A stretch of DNA of 64,000 bases from UTCFX2 sp963726375 (GCA_963726375.1 CAVSCE010000009.1:434001-498000), one strand, 5' to 3'. Numbered from the stretch's first letter, positions 26,548-38,215 are shown. The notes: a model not told the origin generated them from the sequence alone. Numbers and translations are program-made.

Positions 26548-29316
26548 ATGACGATAAAAATCAATTTTGATGATCAAGAATTAGATGTAAATCCTGGTCA
26601 AAGCATACTTTCTGTTGCTCGCGATCATGGTATAACAATTCCCACTCTTTGTTTTCACCGAGATTTGACACCAACAGGAAATTGTCGAATATGTGTCGTC
26701 GAAGTGCACGGACAAAGGTTCTTACAAGCAGCTTGTGCGACTAGCGTTTGGGAGGGGATGCAAATTCTATCCAAAAGCGAGCGCGTGATTCGCTCCCGTA
26801 GAAAAACTCTCGAGCTTATGCTGGCAAACCATCCGATGGATTGTCTTGTCTGCGAATCGAGCGGTTCATGCGAGCTGCAAGATTTGGCGTACGAGTATCA
26901 AATTGACGTGCCAGAATGGGGCAGCAAAGGAAAACGATATCCGGTTGACAGCGATCCAAATCCATTCATCCGGGTTGACATGAACAAGTGCATCCTTTGC
27001 CGACGTTGTGTGCAGGCTTGCGCCGAAGTACAGGGACGATTTGTTTGGGGAGTTGCATTTCGAGGTTTCGAGGAAAGGATTGTCGCTGGCTCCGATAGTT
27101 CAATGCTGGAGGCGCGCTGTGAAATCGTGCGGACAGTGCGTTGCCTACTGTCCAACAGGTGCGTTAATCAAACAAAATGACTCATGGAAAAGGTCGCGCC
27201 CATCAAATCAAACCGGTGACAACAACCTGCACTTATTGCGGCGTCGGATGTCAGTTTGATCTCCAGGTAAAAGATAATCGCATCATCGGCGTAGCTTCCA
27301 ATCCAAATGCACCAGTTAACGGTATGGCGCTTTGCGTGAAGGGAAGATATGGATTTGATTTTATTCATCATCCTGATCGATTAAAAAAACCACAAGTCAG
27401 GAGATATTTACTTGAAGGTACTCAGCGGCCCAGCCGATCGTGGTGAATGGGTCGATGTCGATTGGGATACGGCGATTGATATCACTGCATCCCGTTTGCG
27501 ATTAACACGCGATACCTTTGGGCCGGATAGCGTCAGCATACTTGCTTCTGCGAAATGCTTGAACGAAGAGAATTATTTGTTGAATAAATTTGCCAGACAA
27601 GTGATTGGGACTAATAACATCGACCATTGCGCCCGCCTCTGACACTCCAGCACCGTGGCCGGTCTGGCCACAGCGTTTGGCTCTGGCGCAATGACAAATC
27701 CGATGGATGACATCGCTCAAAATGCTCAGTCGATGCTTATCATCGGATCAAATACAACCGAACAGCATCCAGTTTTTGGCATAAAGATACGTCAGGCAGT
27801 GCTCAATCGAGGTGTTAAGTTGGTCCTGGCGGATCCACGCCGAATTGATATTGCTGAGTTTGCAGCATTGCATATCCGTCATAGACCGGGCACGGACATC
27901 CCTTTAATCAACGGATTAATGAATATCATTCTTGAAAAGGGGTGGGAAGATCATCAATTCATCGACGGAAAGGACCGAAGGCTTTGAAGAATTTCGAGCC
28001 GTAGTGAACCAATATCCTCCCGAGAAAGTTGCAAAAATTACTCATGTTCCAGTGGAAATGCTTTACGAAGCAGCAGAAATTCTGGCAACGAACAAACCCA
28101 TGGCCGTCATGTGGGCGATGGGAATCACACAGCATATCGTTGGTGTTAGAAATGTGATGGATCTGGCAAATTTGCAAATGCTGCTAGGAAATATCGGTAT
28201 CCCGGGTGGTGGCGTAAACCCACTTCGCGGCCAGAATAATGTCCAGGGTGCCTGCGATATGGGAGGACTTCCGAATGTCTACCCGGGATATCAAAATGTA
28301 ACCGTCAATTCGGTCAAGGAAAAATTCGAAAAAGCCTGGGGGGTCCCACTTTCGGGCTCAGTCGGGATGACGGTAACTGAAATGATCCCAGGAATCAGAA
28401 ACGGGAAAAACAAAAGCATTGTATATCGTTGGCGAAGATCCTGTAATGAGCGATCCAAACAGCTCTCACGTCCGTCACATGCTAAATACATGCGAACTTA
28501 TAATATTACAGGAGATTTTCCCTTCCGAGACTGCACCATATCGCAGATATCCTGCTGCCTGGTGTCAGCTTTGCAGAAAAAACCGGTTCTTTTACTAACA
28601 CAGAGAGGCGTATCCAGATGGTCAGGAAAGCCATCTCTCCGATTGGGGAAGCCCGTGAAGATTGGAGAATTATCAAGGATCTGGCTAAGAAAATTATCGA
28701 AGCAGGTATGCAAATAGAAGAAAATGCTTCTTTGGCAAATTGGGATTATCAAAATACCTCTGAAATTATGGAGGAAATTGCTTTGCTTACTCCCAGCTAT
28801 GCAGGAGTTAGCCTGGAACGATTAGAGCGTGGTGAGACCCTGCAATGGCCTGTAAAAGATAAATTCCATAAGGGCACCCCAATTCTGCATATCGGGCAAT
28901 TTTCCCGCGGCAAAGGCAAATTCATGCCCATAGAACATGTAGAGCCAGAAGAAATGCCTGATGAAGAATTCCCAATGCTTCTCAGTACAGGTCGAGTTCT
29001 CTATCATTGGCATGGAGGCGAGATGACCCGGAGGTCTCAGGGCTTATTGGAAATATATAAACAGGCAAAAGTCGAAATTCACCCTGATGATGCAGCTCGA
29101 TTGGACATAAGACCAAATAATCGAGTCAGGATAACTTCCCGTCGAGGCATGATCGAAGCCGAAGCCTGGCTAACAGACCGCGTTCCGCCAGGAATGATAT
29201 TCGCAAATTTTCACTTTCCAGCATCACCAGTAAATGAACTAACAATTGCAGCTCTCGATCCGGTAGCTAAAATCCCCGAATATAAAATATGCGCTATTAA
29301 AGTCGAAAAAGTATAA
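26548..29316 (+). CDS. fdhA: Formate dehydrogenase catalytic subunit, NuoG-like N terminus, predicted selenoprotein
   Basis: About 920 residues reconstructed. The N terminus is NuoG-like: a 2Fe-2S domain (TGNCRICVVEV), a His-Cys cluster (NHPMDCLVCESSGSC) and two 4Fe-4S sites (CILCRRCVQAC, CGQCVAYCPTGAL). The molybdopterin part starts CTYCGVGCQF. At the active site NNIDHCARL is followed by UGA (27640-27642) and then HSSTVAGLATAFGSGAMTNP in the same frame, exactly where E. coli FdhF has selenocysteine. Frame changes unlike this one occur near 27125, 27200, 27410, 27950, 28405 and 28540. Later motifs are GGGVNPLRGQNNVQGACDMG and LLSTGRVLYHWHGGEMTRRS. It oxidises formate or reduces CO2, with electrons moving through the NuoEF subunit. 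Confidence 0.9.
27640..27642 (+). other. In-frame UGA read as selenocysteine in fdhA
   Basis: This TGA occupies the position of the catalytic Sec/Cys of formate dehydrogenases, between CARL and HSSTVAGL. Coding before and after it is in the same frame, unlike the frame breaks elsewhere in this gene. Confidence 0.85.
27643..27671 (+). promoter_or_regulatory. SECIS element of fdhA
   Basis: GTGGCC (27655-27660) and GGCCAC (27666-27671) form a perfect 6-bp stem closed by GGTCT (27661-27665). The loop begins 18 bases after the UGA. The E. coli fdhF SECIS has the same GGUCU loop at the same distance, and a U also lies at position 17 counted from the UGA. SelB is expected to bind here. Confidence 0.85.
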
Positions 29317-29345
29317 TAAATAAATCTGAAAAATCACATTTATGC

Positions 29346-29384
29346 AAGGTATCCAGCATTTTTCTTCTGGATACCTTTTTTTAT
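29346..29384 (+). terminator. Rho-independent terminator of the fdh operon
   Basis: A perfect 11-bp stem, AAGGTATCCAG (29346-29356) with CTGGATACCTT (29367-29377), is followed by a run of T to 29384, 30 bases after the fdhA stop. Confidence 0.92.
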
Positions 29385-29462
29385 TGCATAATCCTGATAT
29401 ACTCAACCTGACAACTTTGAATAAAAATATTAGGATAACGTCTGAACAATTATGAGAATATC

Positions 29463-30164
29463 ATGAAAAACAGACCTTTGATTTTTGCTTTTATTCTTGC
29501 GACAATTTGTTTAAACTCATGCTCGACGACACCGGCTCAAACTTCGATACCCGGTTTGGCACAGACGCTTGCGGTCCGAACTATGGTTGCCACGCTTGGT
29601 ATCAGCTATTTCGCGACTTCAACCCCAACTACCTTCCCAACAATTTTCCCTGTGTTAGAGAACCGCCAATCCCATGTGGAGATAAGCGCAACTTCTACAC
29701 CAGTCCCATCGTTGACGCCAATTAATCATTATTCAGCAGATTATTCAAATGGGGGAAAATGCCAAAACCTGGCTGAATTTGTCAAAGATATTACAGTCAA
29801 TGATGAATCGGAAATGAAATCAGGCCAGCGATTTACCAAAGTGTGGCTGCTTCAAAACGCAGGCACGTGCACCTGGTCGCCTGATTATTCGCTAATTTTC
29901 ACAAGTGGAGATCAAATGGAAGGATTATCACCAAAGGGAATTGGGGTTGAAGTTCTTCCAGGCGATACAGTTGAGGTCTCAATTGATCTCGTCGCCCCAA
30001 AGAAATCAAATTACTATCAAGGCAATTGGATGCTCCAGGACGATGAAGGGAATGTTTTTGGAGCCGGAAATAGTAAGTTTAACTTTTTCTGGGTCTCAAT
30101 CATCGTAGGGACAGATAAGAAATTTAATGGTATATTTAGGGGGATGTGCGGCGGCGGTGGCTGA
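29463..30164 (+). CDS. NBR1-type Ig-domain lipoprotein, tandem copy 1
   Basis: An intact 233-residue lipoprotein. The signal peptide ends at ATICLNSC. A Thr/Pro/Ser-rich linker of about 60 residues leads to one NBR1-type Ig domain with FVKDITVNDESEMKSGQRF, KVWLLQNAGTCTWSPDY, VLPGDTVEVSIDLVAP and YYQGNWMLQDDEGNVFGAG. The C terminus ends in MCGGGG. In eukaryotes this domain type binds cargo proteins; in bacteria it is found mostly in secreted proteins of unknown role. First of three in a row. Confidence 0.75.
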   Translation: MKNRPLIFAFILATICLNSCSTTPAQTSIPGLAQTLAVRTMVATLGISYFATSTPTTFPTIFPVLENRQSHVEISATSTPVPSLTPINHYSADYSNGGKCQNLAEFVKDITVNDESEMKSGQRFTKVWLLQNAGTCTWSPDYSLIFTSGDQMEGLSPKGIGVEVLPGDTVEVSIDLVAPKKSNYYQGNWMLQDDEGNVFGAGNSKFNFFWVSIIVGTDKKFNGIFRGMCGGGG

Positions 30165-30225
30165 AGAAGATAGCCCAACCGGCGTGTATCGTCGGTAATA
30201 CAAATTTACATCCAAGGAAACTACT

Positions 30226-30888
30226 TTGAAGCGATTATTTATACTTTTAATGGTAAGCATTTTTTCTATTACAGCTTGTGCCAATCAGCGACAAAGCAAT
30301 ACTCCAGAAGATCAGGCTCAAAATCAATCTCAAGTTCCGACGCTTAGTATTTCAGCAACAAGCTCGCCTACTCCAATTCCTTCACCTACATTTACACCAA
30401 CCGCGTCTTCCGACAAGCACTATTGAACCAACACCGGATGCCTCGCCAACTCCATCAGCATCTCCAACTCCAACCGTCCCGGCCTGTACCAATCTTGCTG
30501 AGTTGGTCCGTCATTTATCTGTTTCGGATAACTCAATATTAGACCCGGGTCTTTTTGTTACAAAGAGCTGGCGAATCGAAAATGCTGGGACTTGTACGTG
30601 GGCTAAGGATTATCAATTTACTTTTGTTAATGGTGATAACTTAAAATTCTCAGGAATCAATCCCTATTAATCAAGAGGTTCCGCCAGGTGGGACAATTGA
30701 TATCAATTTATTATTTCAAACGCCGACAGTACCCGATTTATACTCTGCAGAGTGGATGCTGGTATCAACAGACGGGACCCAATTTGGGATCGGGGAATTT
30801 GGGAGCTGAACCCATTACGATTGCATTTAATGTCCGTGAAACACGCGAAAAGAAGCAAAAGGTAATCCCAAGCAAATCATGCGGCTGA
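30226..30888 (+). CDS. NBR1-type Ig-domain lipoprotein, tandem copy 2 (frameshifted)
   Basis: About 220 residues. The lipobox is FSITAC. A low-complexity linker with repeated Pro-Thr pairs follows, and the frame changes inside it near 30410. The Ig domain reads LAELVRHLSVSDNSILDPG, KSWRIENAGTCTWAKDY, then after another change near 30660 VPPGGTIDINLLFQTPTVPD and AEWMLVSTDGTQFGIG. A last change near 30795 leads to the end at 30888. The domain matches copies 1 and 3 block for block. Confidence 0.65.
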
Positions 30889-30963
30889 ATACGATAACTT
30901 ATCCTGGCGCAGGTCGCCAGATCACAAATCATTTTTAGAACAATTATCAAATTTGTGACAATC

Positions 30964-31656
30964 ATGAACAAAATACGATTATATTTCGTATTTCTTATTT
31001 TTTTCTGTCAATTCATAATCACAGCTTGCACTTCTGCTGTTTCTACCAAAGCTACTCAATCCATCAGTAATGTAGAAAGCAATAATCAAAAAGCTGTTAG
31101 GATTTTGAATCTCTGATTCTGCGATACCGGCTTCTCCCACTTCTTCTCCTGTCTCGCCGCCAACAATTCAACCTACACCACAAAATTTTATCCCGCCTCC
31201 ACCAGGACCAACAGCCGCATCTACAGATGTTGAAAATTCCAAAGCATCTCCAACTGCCAATGAATGCACAAATCAGGCAACATTCATCAGACACCTGACA
31301 ATTGCTGATAAAACAGCCATCGAAGCCGGTCAGTCGTTTGCAAAAATTTGGAGAGTTCGAAACGATGGTACCTGCATATGGACACCTGCTTATACCTTGA
31401 GATACTTCGATGGTGAAAAAATGGGAGGACTTGATCAAGTAAACATCCCACAAAATGTATATCCAGGTGAAGAAGTTGATCTTCGAGTTGATCTTACTGC
31501 ACCAGATGGAAAAGCTGGATATGCATCAAACTGGCTGTTAAGTGATGAGAACAATAATTTATTCGGATTTGGGGAGTAGGAAAAGAATTCCTTTCTGTAG
31601 TTATTGCAATTAAGCCCGAGGCCGAGACCGACTTCAAGCTGACTGAAATGTACTGA
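30964..31656 (+). CDS. NBR1-type Ig-domain lipoprotein, tandem copy 3 (frameshifted)
   Basis: About 230 residues. The signal peptide ends at FIITAC. The first frame stops at 31116; the next frame continues with a Pro/Ser-rich linker (SPTSSPVSPPTIQPTP). The Ig domain follows: TFIRHLTIADKTAIEAG, KIWRVRNDGTCIWTPAY, VYPGEEVDLRVDLTAP and ASNWLLSDENNNLFGFG. A last change near 31575 gives VGKEFLSVVIAI and the stop at 31656. A hairpin terminator lies 80 bases further on, closing the three-gene cluster. Confidence 0.65.
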
Positions 31657-31736
31657 CCACTGATTCGTGTAATCAGTAATAAACTAGAAAAACAAACAAC
31701 CGCAGATGAAATGGTGCGTTTAGTTTCATTATTGCA

Positions 31737-31783
31737 GTGTCGGAAGTACACCATTGTAATAAATGACTTTCGCACTTTTTTTT
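31737..31783 (+). terminator. Rho-independent terminator of the NBR1 lipoprotein cluster
   Basis: GTGTCGGAAGT (31737-31747) pairs with ACTTTCGCAC (31766-31775) with one bulged T and one G-T pair. It is followed by eight T. A separate 7-bp dyad (ACTGATT, AATCAGT) lies at 31659-31677. Confidence 0.7.
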
Positions 31784-31860
31784 ATATCGAATAACTAATA
31801 AAAATCGTGATCCATAAGAAAAAATGTGGATTATGTAAACTGATCTCAAGGAGCGATCTC

Positions 31861-33381
31861 ATGGAAAAATATATAGCTTCAATTGATCAAGGCACAACCA
31901 GCACTCGCTGTCTTATCTTCAATAAAATTGGCGATATTATCGGATCGTCCCAAAAGGAACATACTCAAAAATATCCAGAACCTGGATGGGTTGAACACGA
32001 ACCCTTAGAAATCTGGAACAGTACGGAAAATGTAATTCGAGATGCAATTGCATCATCATCCATTAAGCCAGAACAAATTTCAGCAATTGGGATCACAAAT
32101 CAGCGAGAGACAACGATAGTATGGGATAAAAACACAGGCCGACCCGTTTATAACGCTATTGTCTGGCAAGACACACGGACAAAGCAGTTGTGCGATCAGC
32201 TGGCTCTAGAAGGTGGTCTTGAACGATTTCGTTCGATTACTGGTCTGCCTTTAGCTCCTTATTTTTCTGCAACCAAAATTAAATGGATATTGGATCACAT
32301 CCCCGGTGCACGCACAGGCGCAGAAAATGGCTCATTAATATTTGGCAATATTGACACATGGCTTATCTGGTGGCTCACAGGAGGACCAGGGAAAGGTTCA
32401 CATATTACCGATGTGACGAATGCAAGTCGAACGCTCTTGATGAATATACATTCGTGTGACTGGGACGAGGAATTATTGGGAATATTTGAGAATCCCCAGA
32501 CAGATGATGCCCGAGATTAAGCCTTCAAGCGATCCGAAACTCCTGGGGGTCCACGGTCCTGACGGTCCGTTTCACGCTGTAATACCAATATGCGGCGATC
32601 TTGGTGATCAGCAAGCAGCTTTAGTCGGTCAAACCTGTTTTAATCTTGGAGATGCCAAGAACACTTATGGTACTGGTTGTTTCATGTTGATGAATATTGG
32701 CTATACGCCGCTTGAATCTAAACATGGGCTGCTCACAACGGTCGCCTACCAGTTTGGAGCAAATCCTGTGATCTATGCGCTGGAGGGTTCAATTGCGATC
32801 GCTGGCACGCTGTACAGTGGCTGCGGGACAATCTTGGCTTGATACAATCTTCTTCCGATATCGAAACTCTTGCAGGCTCTGTCAAAGACAATGGAGGCAT
32901 ATACTTCGTGCCAGCTTTTTCTGGTCTGTTTGCTCCTTATTGGCGTTCAGACGCTCGAGGAGTAATTGTTGGGTTGACTCGATTTATCCATAAGGGTCAC
33001 ATTGCTCGGGCTGTGCTCGAAGCAACCGCGTTCCAAACCACTGAAGTGCTGCAAGCAATGGAGACTGATTCTGGCATCAATTTGCAGAAATTACAAGTTG
33101 ATGGAGGGATGGTCTATAATGAGTTGCTAATGCAGTTCCAATCTGATATTTTAAATGTTCCTGTGGTTCGTCCTTCGATTAGCGAGACTACAGCGCTAGG
33201 CGCAGCATTTGCGGCAGGTTTGGCCGCGGGATATTGGAATGATCCTGCCGAAATTCAGAATATTTGGCAAGTGAACAAGATTTGGATGCCAGATATGGAT
33301 AAATCACATCGATCCATGTTGATCTCTCGCTGGAAGCAGGCAGTTACTCGTTCTTATGATTGGATTGAATCAGAAAGATAA
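31861..33381 (+). CDS. glpK: Glycerol kinase (two frame changes)
   Basis: GlpK phosphorylates glycerol to glycerol 3-phosphate. I chose the ATG at 31861 (MEKYIASIDQGTTSTRC) because AAGGAG precedes it and the family starts here. Motifs are DQGTTSTRCLIF, GITNQRETTIVWD, ICGDLGDQQAALVGQ, YGTGCFMLMN and the signature region LQVDGGMVYNELLMQFQSDIL. The frame changes near 32500 and near 32815. The reconstructed length is about 505 residues, normal for the family. No glycerol transporter or glycerol 3-phosphate dehydrogenase is next to it; the following gene is an MFS transporter. Confidence 0.94.
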
Positions 33382-33419
33382 TTGAAAATTCTTGGAAATT
33401 ATAAAATCTGTTTATCCGT

Positions 33420-34651
33420 GTGACAAAATCGTTGAGCGCTTTCAGTCATACTTTCGCCATCGCTGAAATATCCAAACTATCGATTGTGGTTCTACGGCCA
33501 AATCGTCTCGTTGTTTGGTACCTGGATGCAAAATACTGCCCAAGGTTTTCTGATTTATGAGTTGACACATTCACCAGCTTATTTAGGTTATGTTGGTTTT
33601 GCTTCCGGTGCGCCAAGCTGGATTTTCATGTTGATTGGTGGAGTTGTAACAGATCGGGTGCATATTCGAAAATTACTGGTCATTACGCAATCCAGTATGA
33701 TGGTTTTAGCATTTTTACTTGCGCTTCTTACCTTCACAGGGATCGTTCAACCCTGGCATATCATCATCCTCGCATTCTTGCTTGGAATTACCAATGCGTT
33801 TGATGCACCTGCCCGTTTAGCATTTGCTCCAGAGCTCGTAGACCGTGAAGACCTTACGAACGCAATTGCGCTTAATGCAACAATGTTTAACACGGCTGCG
33901 ATCATTGGCCCCGCTGCTGCAGGATTAATTTATGCGCTTGTTTGGACCTGCATTGTGTTTCACGATCAATGGATTTTCTTTCATTGCTGTGATTGCAGCG
34001 CTTTCACTCATGCACCTTCCAGGTTGGGTCACTAGAGTTAGGACAACATCAGCATTTACAGACCTGAAAGAAGGGATCAGGTATGTTTTTTCCAACAAAA
34101 TCATCAGGAACCTAATCGGTCTAATTGGAATCGAAGCGATGTTTGGCTTCTCGTTCGTCGTGCTTCTTCCAGTCTGGGCTGTAGAAGTGCTTGGTGGAGA
34201 TGTTCGTACGAATGGTTTACTTAATTCTGCCAGAGGGTTTGGCGCATTGATCGGTGCATTAACGATTGCATCGTTGGGTCGCTTTAAGTTTCGAGGAAAG
34301 TTGTTAACTCTCGGAACGATAATGTTCCCACTTTTGCTTGCAGCATTCAGCTTTGCTAGAGAAATTCCAATTTCACTGATCCTTCTTGGTGGTGCCGGAG
34401 GATCCCTGGTATTGATCCTTAATTTGGCTAATTCGCTGGTTCAAACACATGTTACCGATAATTTACGCGGGAGAGTGATGGGGATATACAGCCTGGTTTT
34501 CTTCGGTTCCGTTCCCTTAGGTGCACTTTTTATTGGACAACTGGCCGAAATTCTAAATTCACCCGGGGCAGTCTTAACAGGATGTATCATCCTGTTTTTA
34601 TTTGCTCTTGGGATGATGATTTTTTCGCCGAAAATGCGTTTACTCGAATGA
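33420..34651 (+). CDS. MFS transporter, EntS/MFS_3-like exporter (two frame changes)
   Basis: About 410 residues with some 11-12 membrane segments. The family start LKYPNYRLWFYGQIVSLFGTWMQ is complete only if reading begins at GTG 33420 and the frame changes near 33463. Motif A reads GGVVTDRVHIRKLL. A second change near 33945 leads to FTINGFSFIAVIAALSLM. Other blocks are GITNAFDAPARLAFAPELV and RGFGALIGALTIAS, typical of exporters related to EntS. The substrate is unknown. The penicillin acylase gene follows after 17 bases with a good ribosome site. Confidence 0.82.
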
Positions 34652-34668
34652 GTGCCAGGAGGTGAAAG

Positions 34669-37160
34669 ATGAGTAAAAAATTGACACATGTTCTGATCAA
34701 ACCAATCATCAAAGCGGTGGCTCGCACACGGCTGCCAAAGCTAGATGGTTTCATTTACTCGGGCGAATTGCAGAATTCTGTTGAGGTTTCCCGAGACGAA
34801 TGGGGAATCCCGCATATTGTTGCTAAATCCGAACATGATCTGTTCTTTTGTCAGGGCTTTATTCATGCCCAGGATCGCTTTTGGCAAATGGATTTTAACC
34901 GCAGATTGACAGCGGGAAGATTATCTGAAATTATCGGCGAAGTTACATTACCTTTAGATCAATGGATGCGGACTCTGACGTTGCGCAAAGTTGCTGAATT
35001 TGAAATTTCTTTACTTGACGAGACAACACGCGCTGCCCTTAATGCCTATGCGAATGGCATCAATGCCTTTTTAGCTGCAGGCAAACTTCCTGTCGAATGC
35101 TTTCTACTTCGCTACCAACCTGAAGCCTGGACAATAGCAAACTTCTTAAGCTGGGTCAAGATGATGGCCTGGTCGCTATCTGTTAATTGGGAGATGGAAT
35201 TACTGCGTGCTCAAGTAATCAATTGTATTGGGCCAGAAAAAGCCGCAGAATTAGAGCCGCCTCCCCTTTCCAGATGGCCATTCATTGTCCCTCCTTCAGC
35301 AAATTATGAAAATATTCATTTTCGGGCTTCGGACCAATTGCAGCAGGTAAAACCATTTTCCGGTCCTTCGCCTTATGATGGATTAGGCAGCAATTCATGG
35401 GTAGTCTCAGGAAAATGGACTAAATCCGGGTACCCGCTCCTTGCAAATGATATGCACCTCGGTCTAACGGTCCCTTCAATTTGGTACGAAAACCATCTGG
35501 TCACGGATGAATTGTCACTTTATGGGGTTTCATTCCCCGGTATACCGGGAATAATTTCAGGTCATAACGGACATGTGGCCTGGGGATTTACGAATGGCTT
35601 CGCAGATGTCCAGGATCTATTTGTCGAACATATCCGTCGCACCGAAACCGGAGATTACGAAGCAGATTACCAAGGGAATTGGGAAAAATGTCGAGTAATT
35701 CGTGAAGAAATCAAAATAAAAGACAAAGAATCCGTTAAGCACGAAACGATCATTACTCGCCATGGTCCAATCATAAATCATCTGGCGCCAGATTTGGCGG
35801 GTGAATCGCCGCTTTCCATGTGCTGGACCGCTTTAGACCCTGACTCGATGATGAATAGTTTGCATGGCTTTTTTCTCGCTAAGGACTGCTCAGAATTTCG
35901 TCAGGCTGCCAGACAATGGACAACCCCAAATCAAAACATCGTTTTTGCTGATCGTGATGGCAATATTGGTTATGTTCTTGCAGGCAAAATCCCCTTCCGA
36001 AATAAGGGACAGGGTAAGATACCGGTTCCTGGATGGACAAATGAATATGAATGGTCTTCTTATTTGCCATTTTCATCCCTGCCGAGTTTGGAAAATCCCG
36101 CTCAGGGTTTTATTGTCACGGCTAATAATCGCGTGGTTGGTGCAGATTATCCTATCAGCCTCGAGCTGGAACCAATTACTGGAGATAGAGCACAGAGAAT
36201 TTCAGAAATGATCCTTGATAAAAACGCACAGCTTGGGGATGAGAAAATTAATTCATCTTACTTCAAACGCATGCAATTTGATCAATGTTCACCAACAGCT
36301 AGAGTGATTGCCCGACATTTAGCAAGGCTTAATCTGCCAAATTCTTCTCATTTGGACGGTTCGGACCTTGAAAAAACGTTGGAATACATTAAGAATTGGG
36401 ACGGTATTCTAAACGCTGACAGCCAGGCCGCAGCCATTTATCAGGTTTTTATTCGAAAACTAATTCGGTTAATTTTTAAAGAATAATTTGCAGCCGGGAA
36501 CAGAGACGGTAAAGAATCCCGAAGACAACCAACTGGATTTAGTCGAAAAAGTCGCCGGCAAGGGACCAACACCTATCCTGGCCGAAAGTACTTTGTATGG
36601 AGATCGATGCTTCTCATGGATTTCGGATCTTTGCAGCAGACCCAATTCATCTTGGTTCAATCTTGGAAAGGGTGAAACCCGAGATGATTGTTTTCTAATA
36701 GCATTAAATCAGACAGTCCAGGATTTGAAAATAATTTTAGGCAAAGACTATTAAGAATTGGACCTGGGGACATCTTCATCAAATTACCATTAATCACGCT
36801 TTAGGATCCAACGAACTTTTAGCTTCGGTTTTTAATATCGGTCCTTATCCTGTGGGCGGCGATCATACCACTGTCTGGGCGACTGGTACTAATTACCATA
36901 ATCTCAATTCAACCCACATGATAGGACCTGCTTATCGAATGATCGTTGACCTTAGTGATTTGGAAAAGTCCTGTTCGGTGTTGGCTGGTGGGCAATCGGG
37001 TAATCCTGCAAGCCCGCATTTTAATGACCAAACAGATGACTGGCTTAAAGGCAACTACCACCCGATGCTGGTCAATCACGAAGAGATCAAACTCGAATAC
37101 CAGGCATCGTTTGACATTTGTTCCCAATCGGTAAAGATGCCATTGCTTTGTAGTGTATAA
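34669..37160 (+). CDS. Penicillin acylase family N-terminal-nucleophile hydrolase (two frame changes)
   Basis: About 830 residues. These hydrolases are made as one chain that cuts itself; the new N-terminal Ser is the nucleophile. Here it is predicted at Ser241 in DGLGSNSWVVSGKW. Other family blocks are VSRDEWGIPHIVAKSEHDLFF, IHAQDRFWQMD, LLANDMHLGL and TPNQNIVFADRDGNIGYV. The frame changes at about 36486 and 36750, leading to the end block PVGGDHTTVWAT, GPAYRMIVDL and GQSGNPASPHFNDQ. No normal signal peptide is visible at the start (MSKKLTHVLIKPIIK). The natural substrate could be acyl-homoserine lactones or other amides and is not determinable here. Confidence 0.87.
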
Positions 37161-37213
37161 TCAAAATTAGTCAGTTTCAATTTCTAATTAATTCCTCCAT
37201 TCTCGCGTGAATT

Positions 37214-38164
37214 ATGTCAGTCCATCCTCTCCGAATTTTCTCCGGTTCTGCGCATCCTGAGTTAGCAAAAGAAGTTGCGACAATTCTAGGCACGTCTGTT
37301 GGAAAATCAACGACCCAGGTACTCCCTGATAGCGAAATTCACATCATGATTGATGAGGTTGTTCGCGATCAAGACATATTCCTTATTCAACCCTGTTCGG
37401 TCCCCGTCAATGACAACTTAATGGAGTTGTTGCTGCTTCTCGATGGATTTCGACGAGCCAGCTCGCATATTGTCACACTTGTTGTGCCCTATTTTCCTTA
37501 TGCCCGCCAGGATCGAATGGCAAGAGGAAGAGAAGCAATTCAGCGCACACGTTGTTGCTAATCTGTTGGAAACATTGGGGGCTGCTCGAATAATTTACAT
37601 CGATATCCACAATCGTGCGACGCAAGGCTTTTTTAATATTCCAGTAGATCCTTAACCGCAATGCCACTACTCGCAGAGTATTTCCGAAAACCGGAGTTTG
37701 CTAATGCAGCGATCGTCAGCCCCGATGTTGGACGAGCCGGCATGGCTGGTCGATACGCAGAGCGGCTAAACCTGCCTCTGGTAATAATGCATAAGAGACG
37801 ATTGGGCTTCCAAAAAACTGAAACAACTCACGTAGTTGGAGATATCGCCGGACATCGTCCAATAATCGTTGATGATTTATTGGCAAGCGGCAGTGTAATG
37901 AGGCAGCTTGACGCCCTTTACGACCGCGGTGCAGTTGGTACCGCTTTCTTTGCTGTGACCCATCCGGTTTTGCTACCCTCTGCGCTTGATATCCTGGATA
38001 AAGAAGAAAGAATTGAAAAACTTGTAACAACAAACACCATTCCAATCCCATCTGAGAAGCTTCATCCAAAAATCGTGACATTATCAGTTGCAGGAATGCT
38101 TGCTGACATCATCAGCCGGATACACAGAGGGGTTAGCATCTCCGAAAAATTGATACTTGCATAA
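37214..38164 (+). CDS. Ribose-phosphate pyrophosphokinase homologue with divergent PRPP loop (two frame changes)
   Basis: About 315 residues, homologous to PRPP synthetase, which makes PRPP from ribose 5-phosphate and ATP. The start MSVHPLRIFSGSAHPELAKEV, then PDSEIHI, PYFPYARQDR, QGFFNIPVDPL, VSPDVGRAGMAGRYAERL and KRRLGF follow the family. The frame changes near 37545 and 37655. The PRPP-binding loop reads IIVDDLLASGSVM, where standard enzymes have DDMIDTGGT, so it may be a paralogue with altered properties. A TATAAT at 37156 lies 53 bases before the ATG. Confidence 0.82.
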
Positions 38165-38215
38165 ATCTCTGGCTTTAAAGATATCTGGTTTTTTAGGAAC
38201 AATAATTTCATTTCA

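Noticed and set aside
36909..37134. Minus- and plus-strand open frames at the end of the penicillin acylase gene
   Set aside because: They overlap the conserved last block of the acylase in another frame and show no family features.
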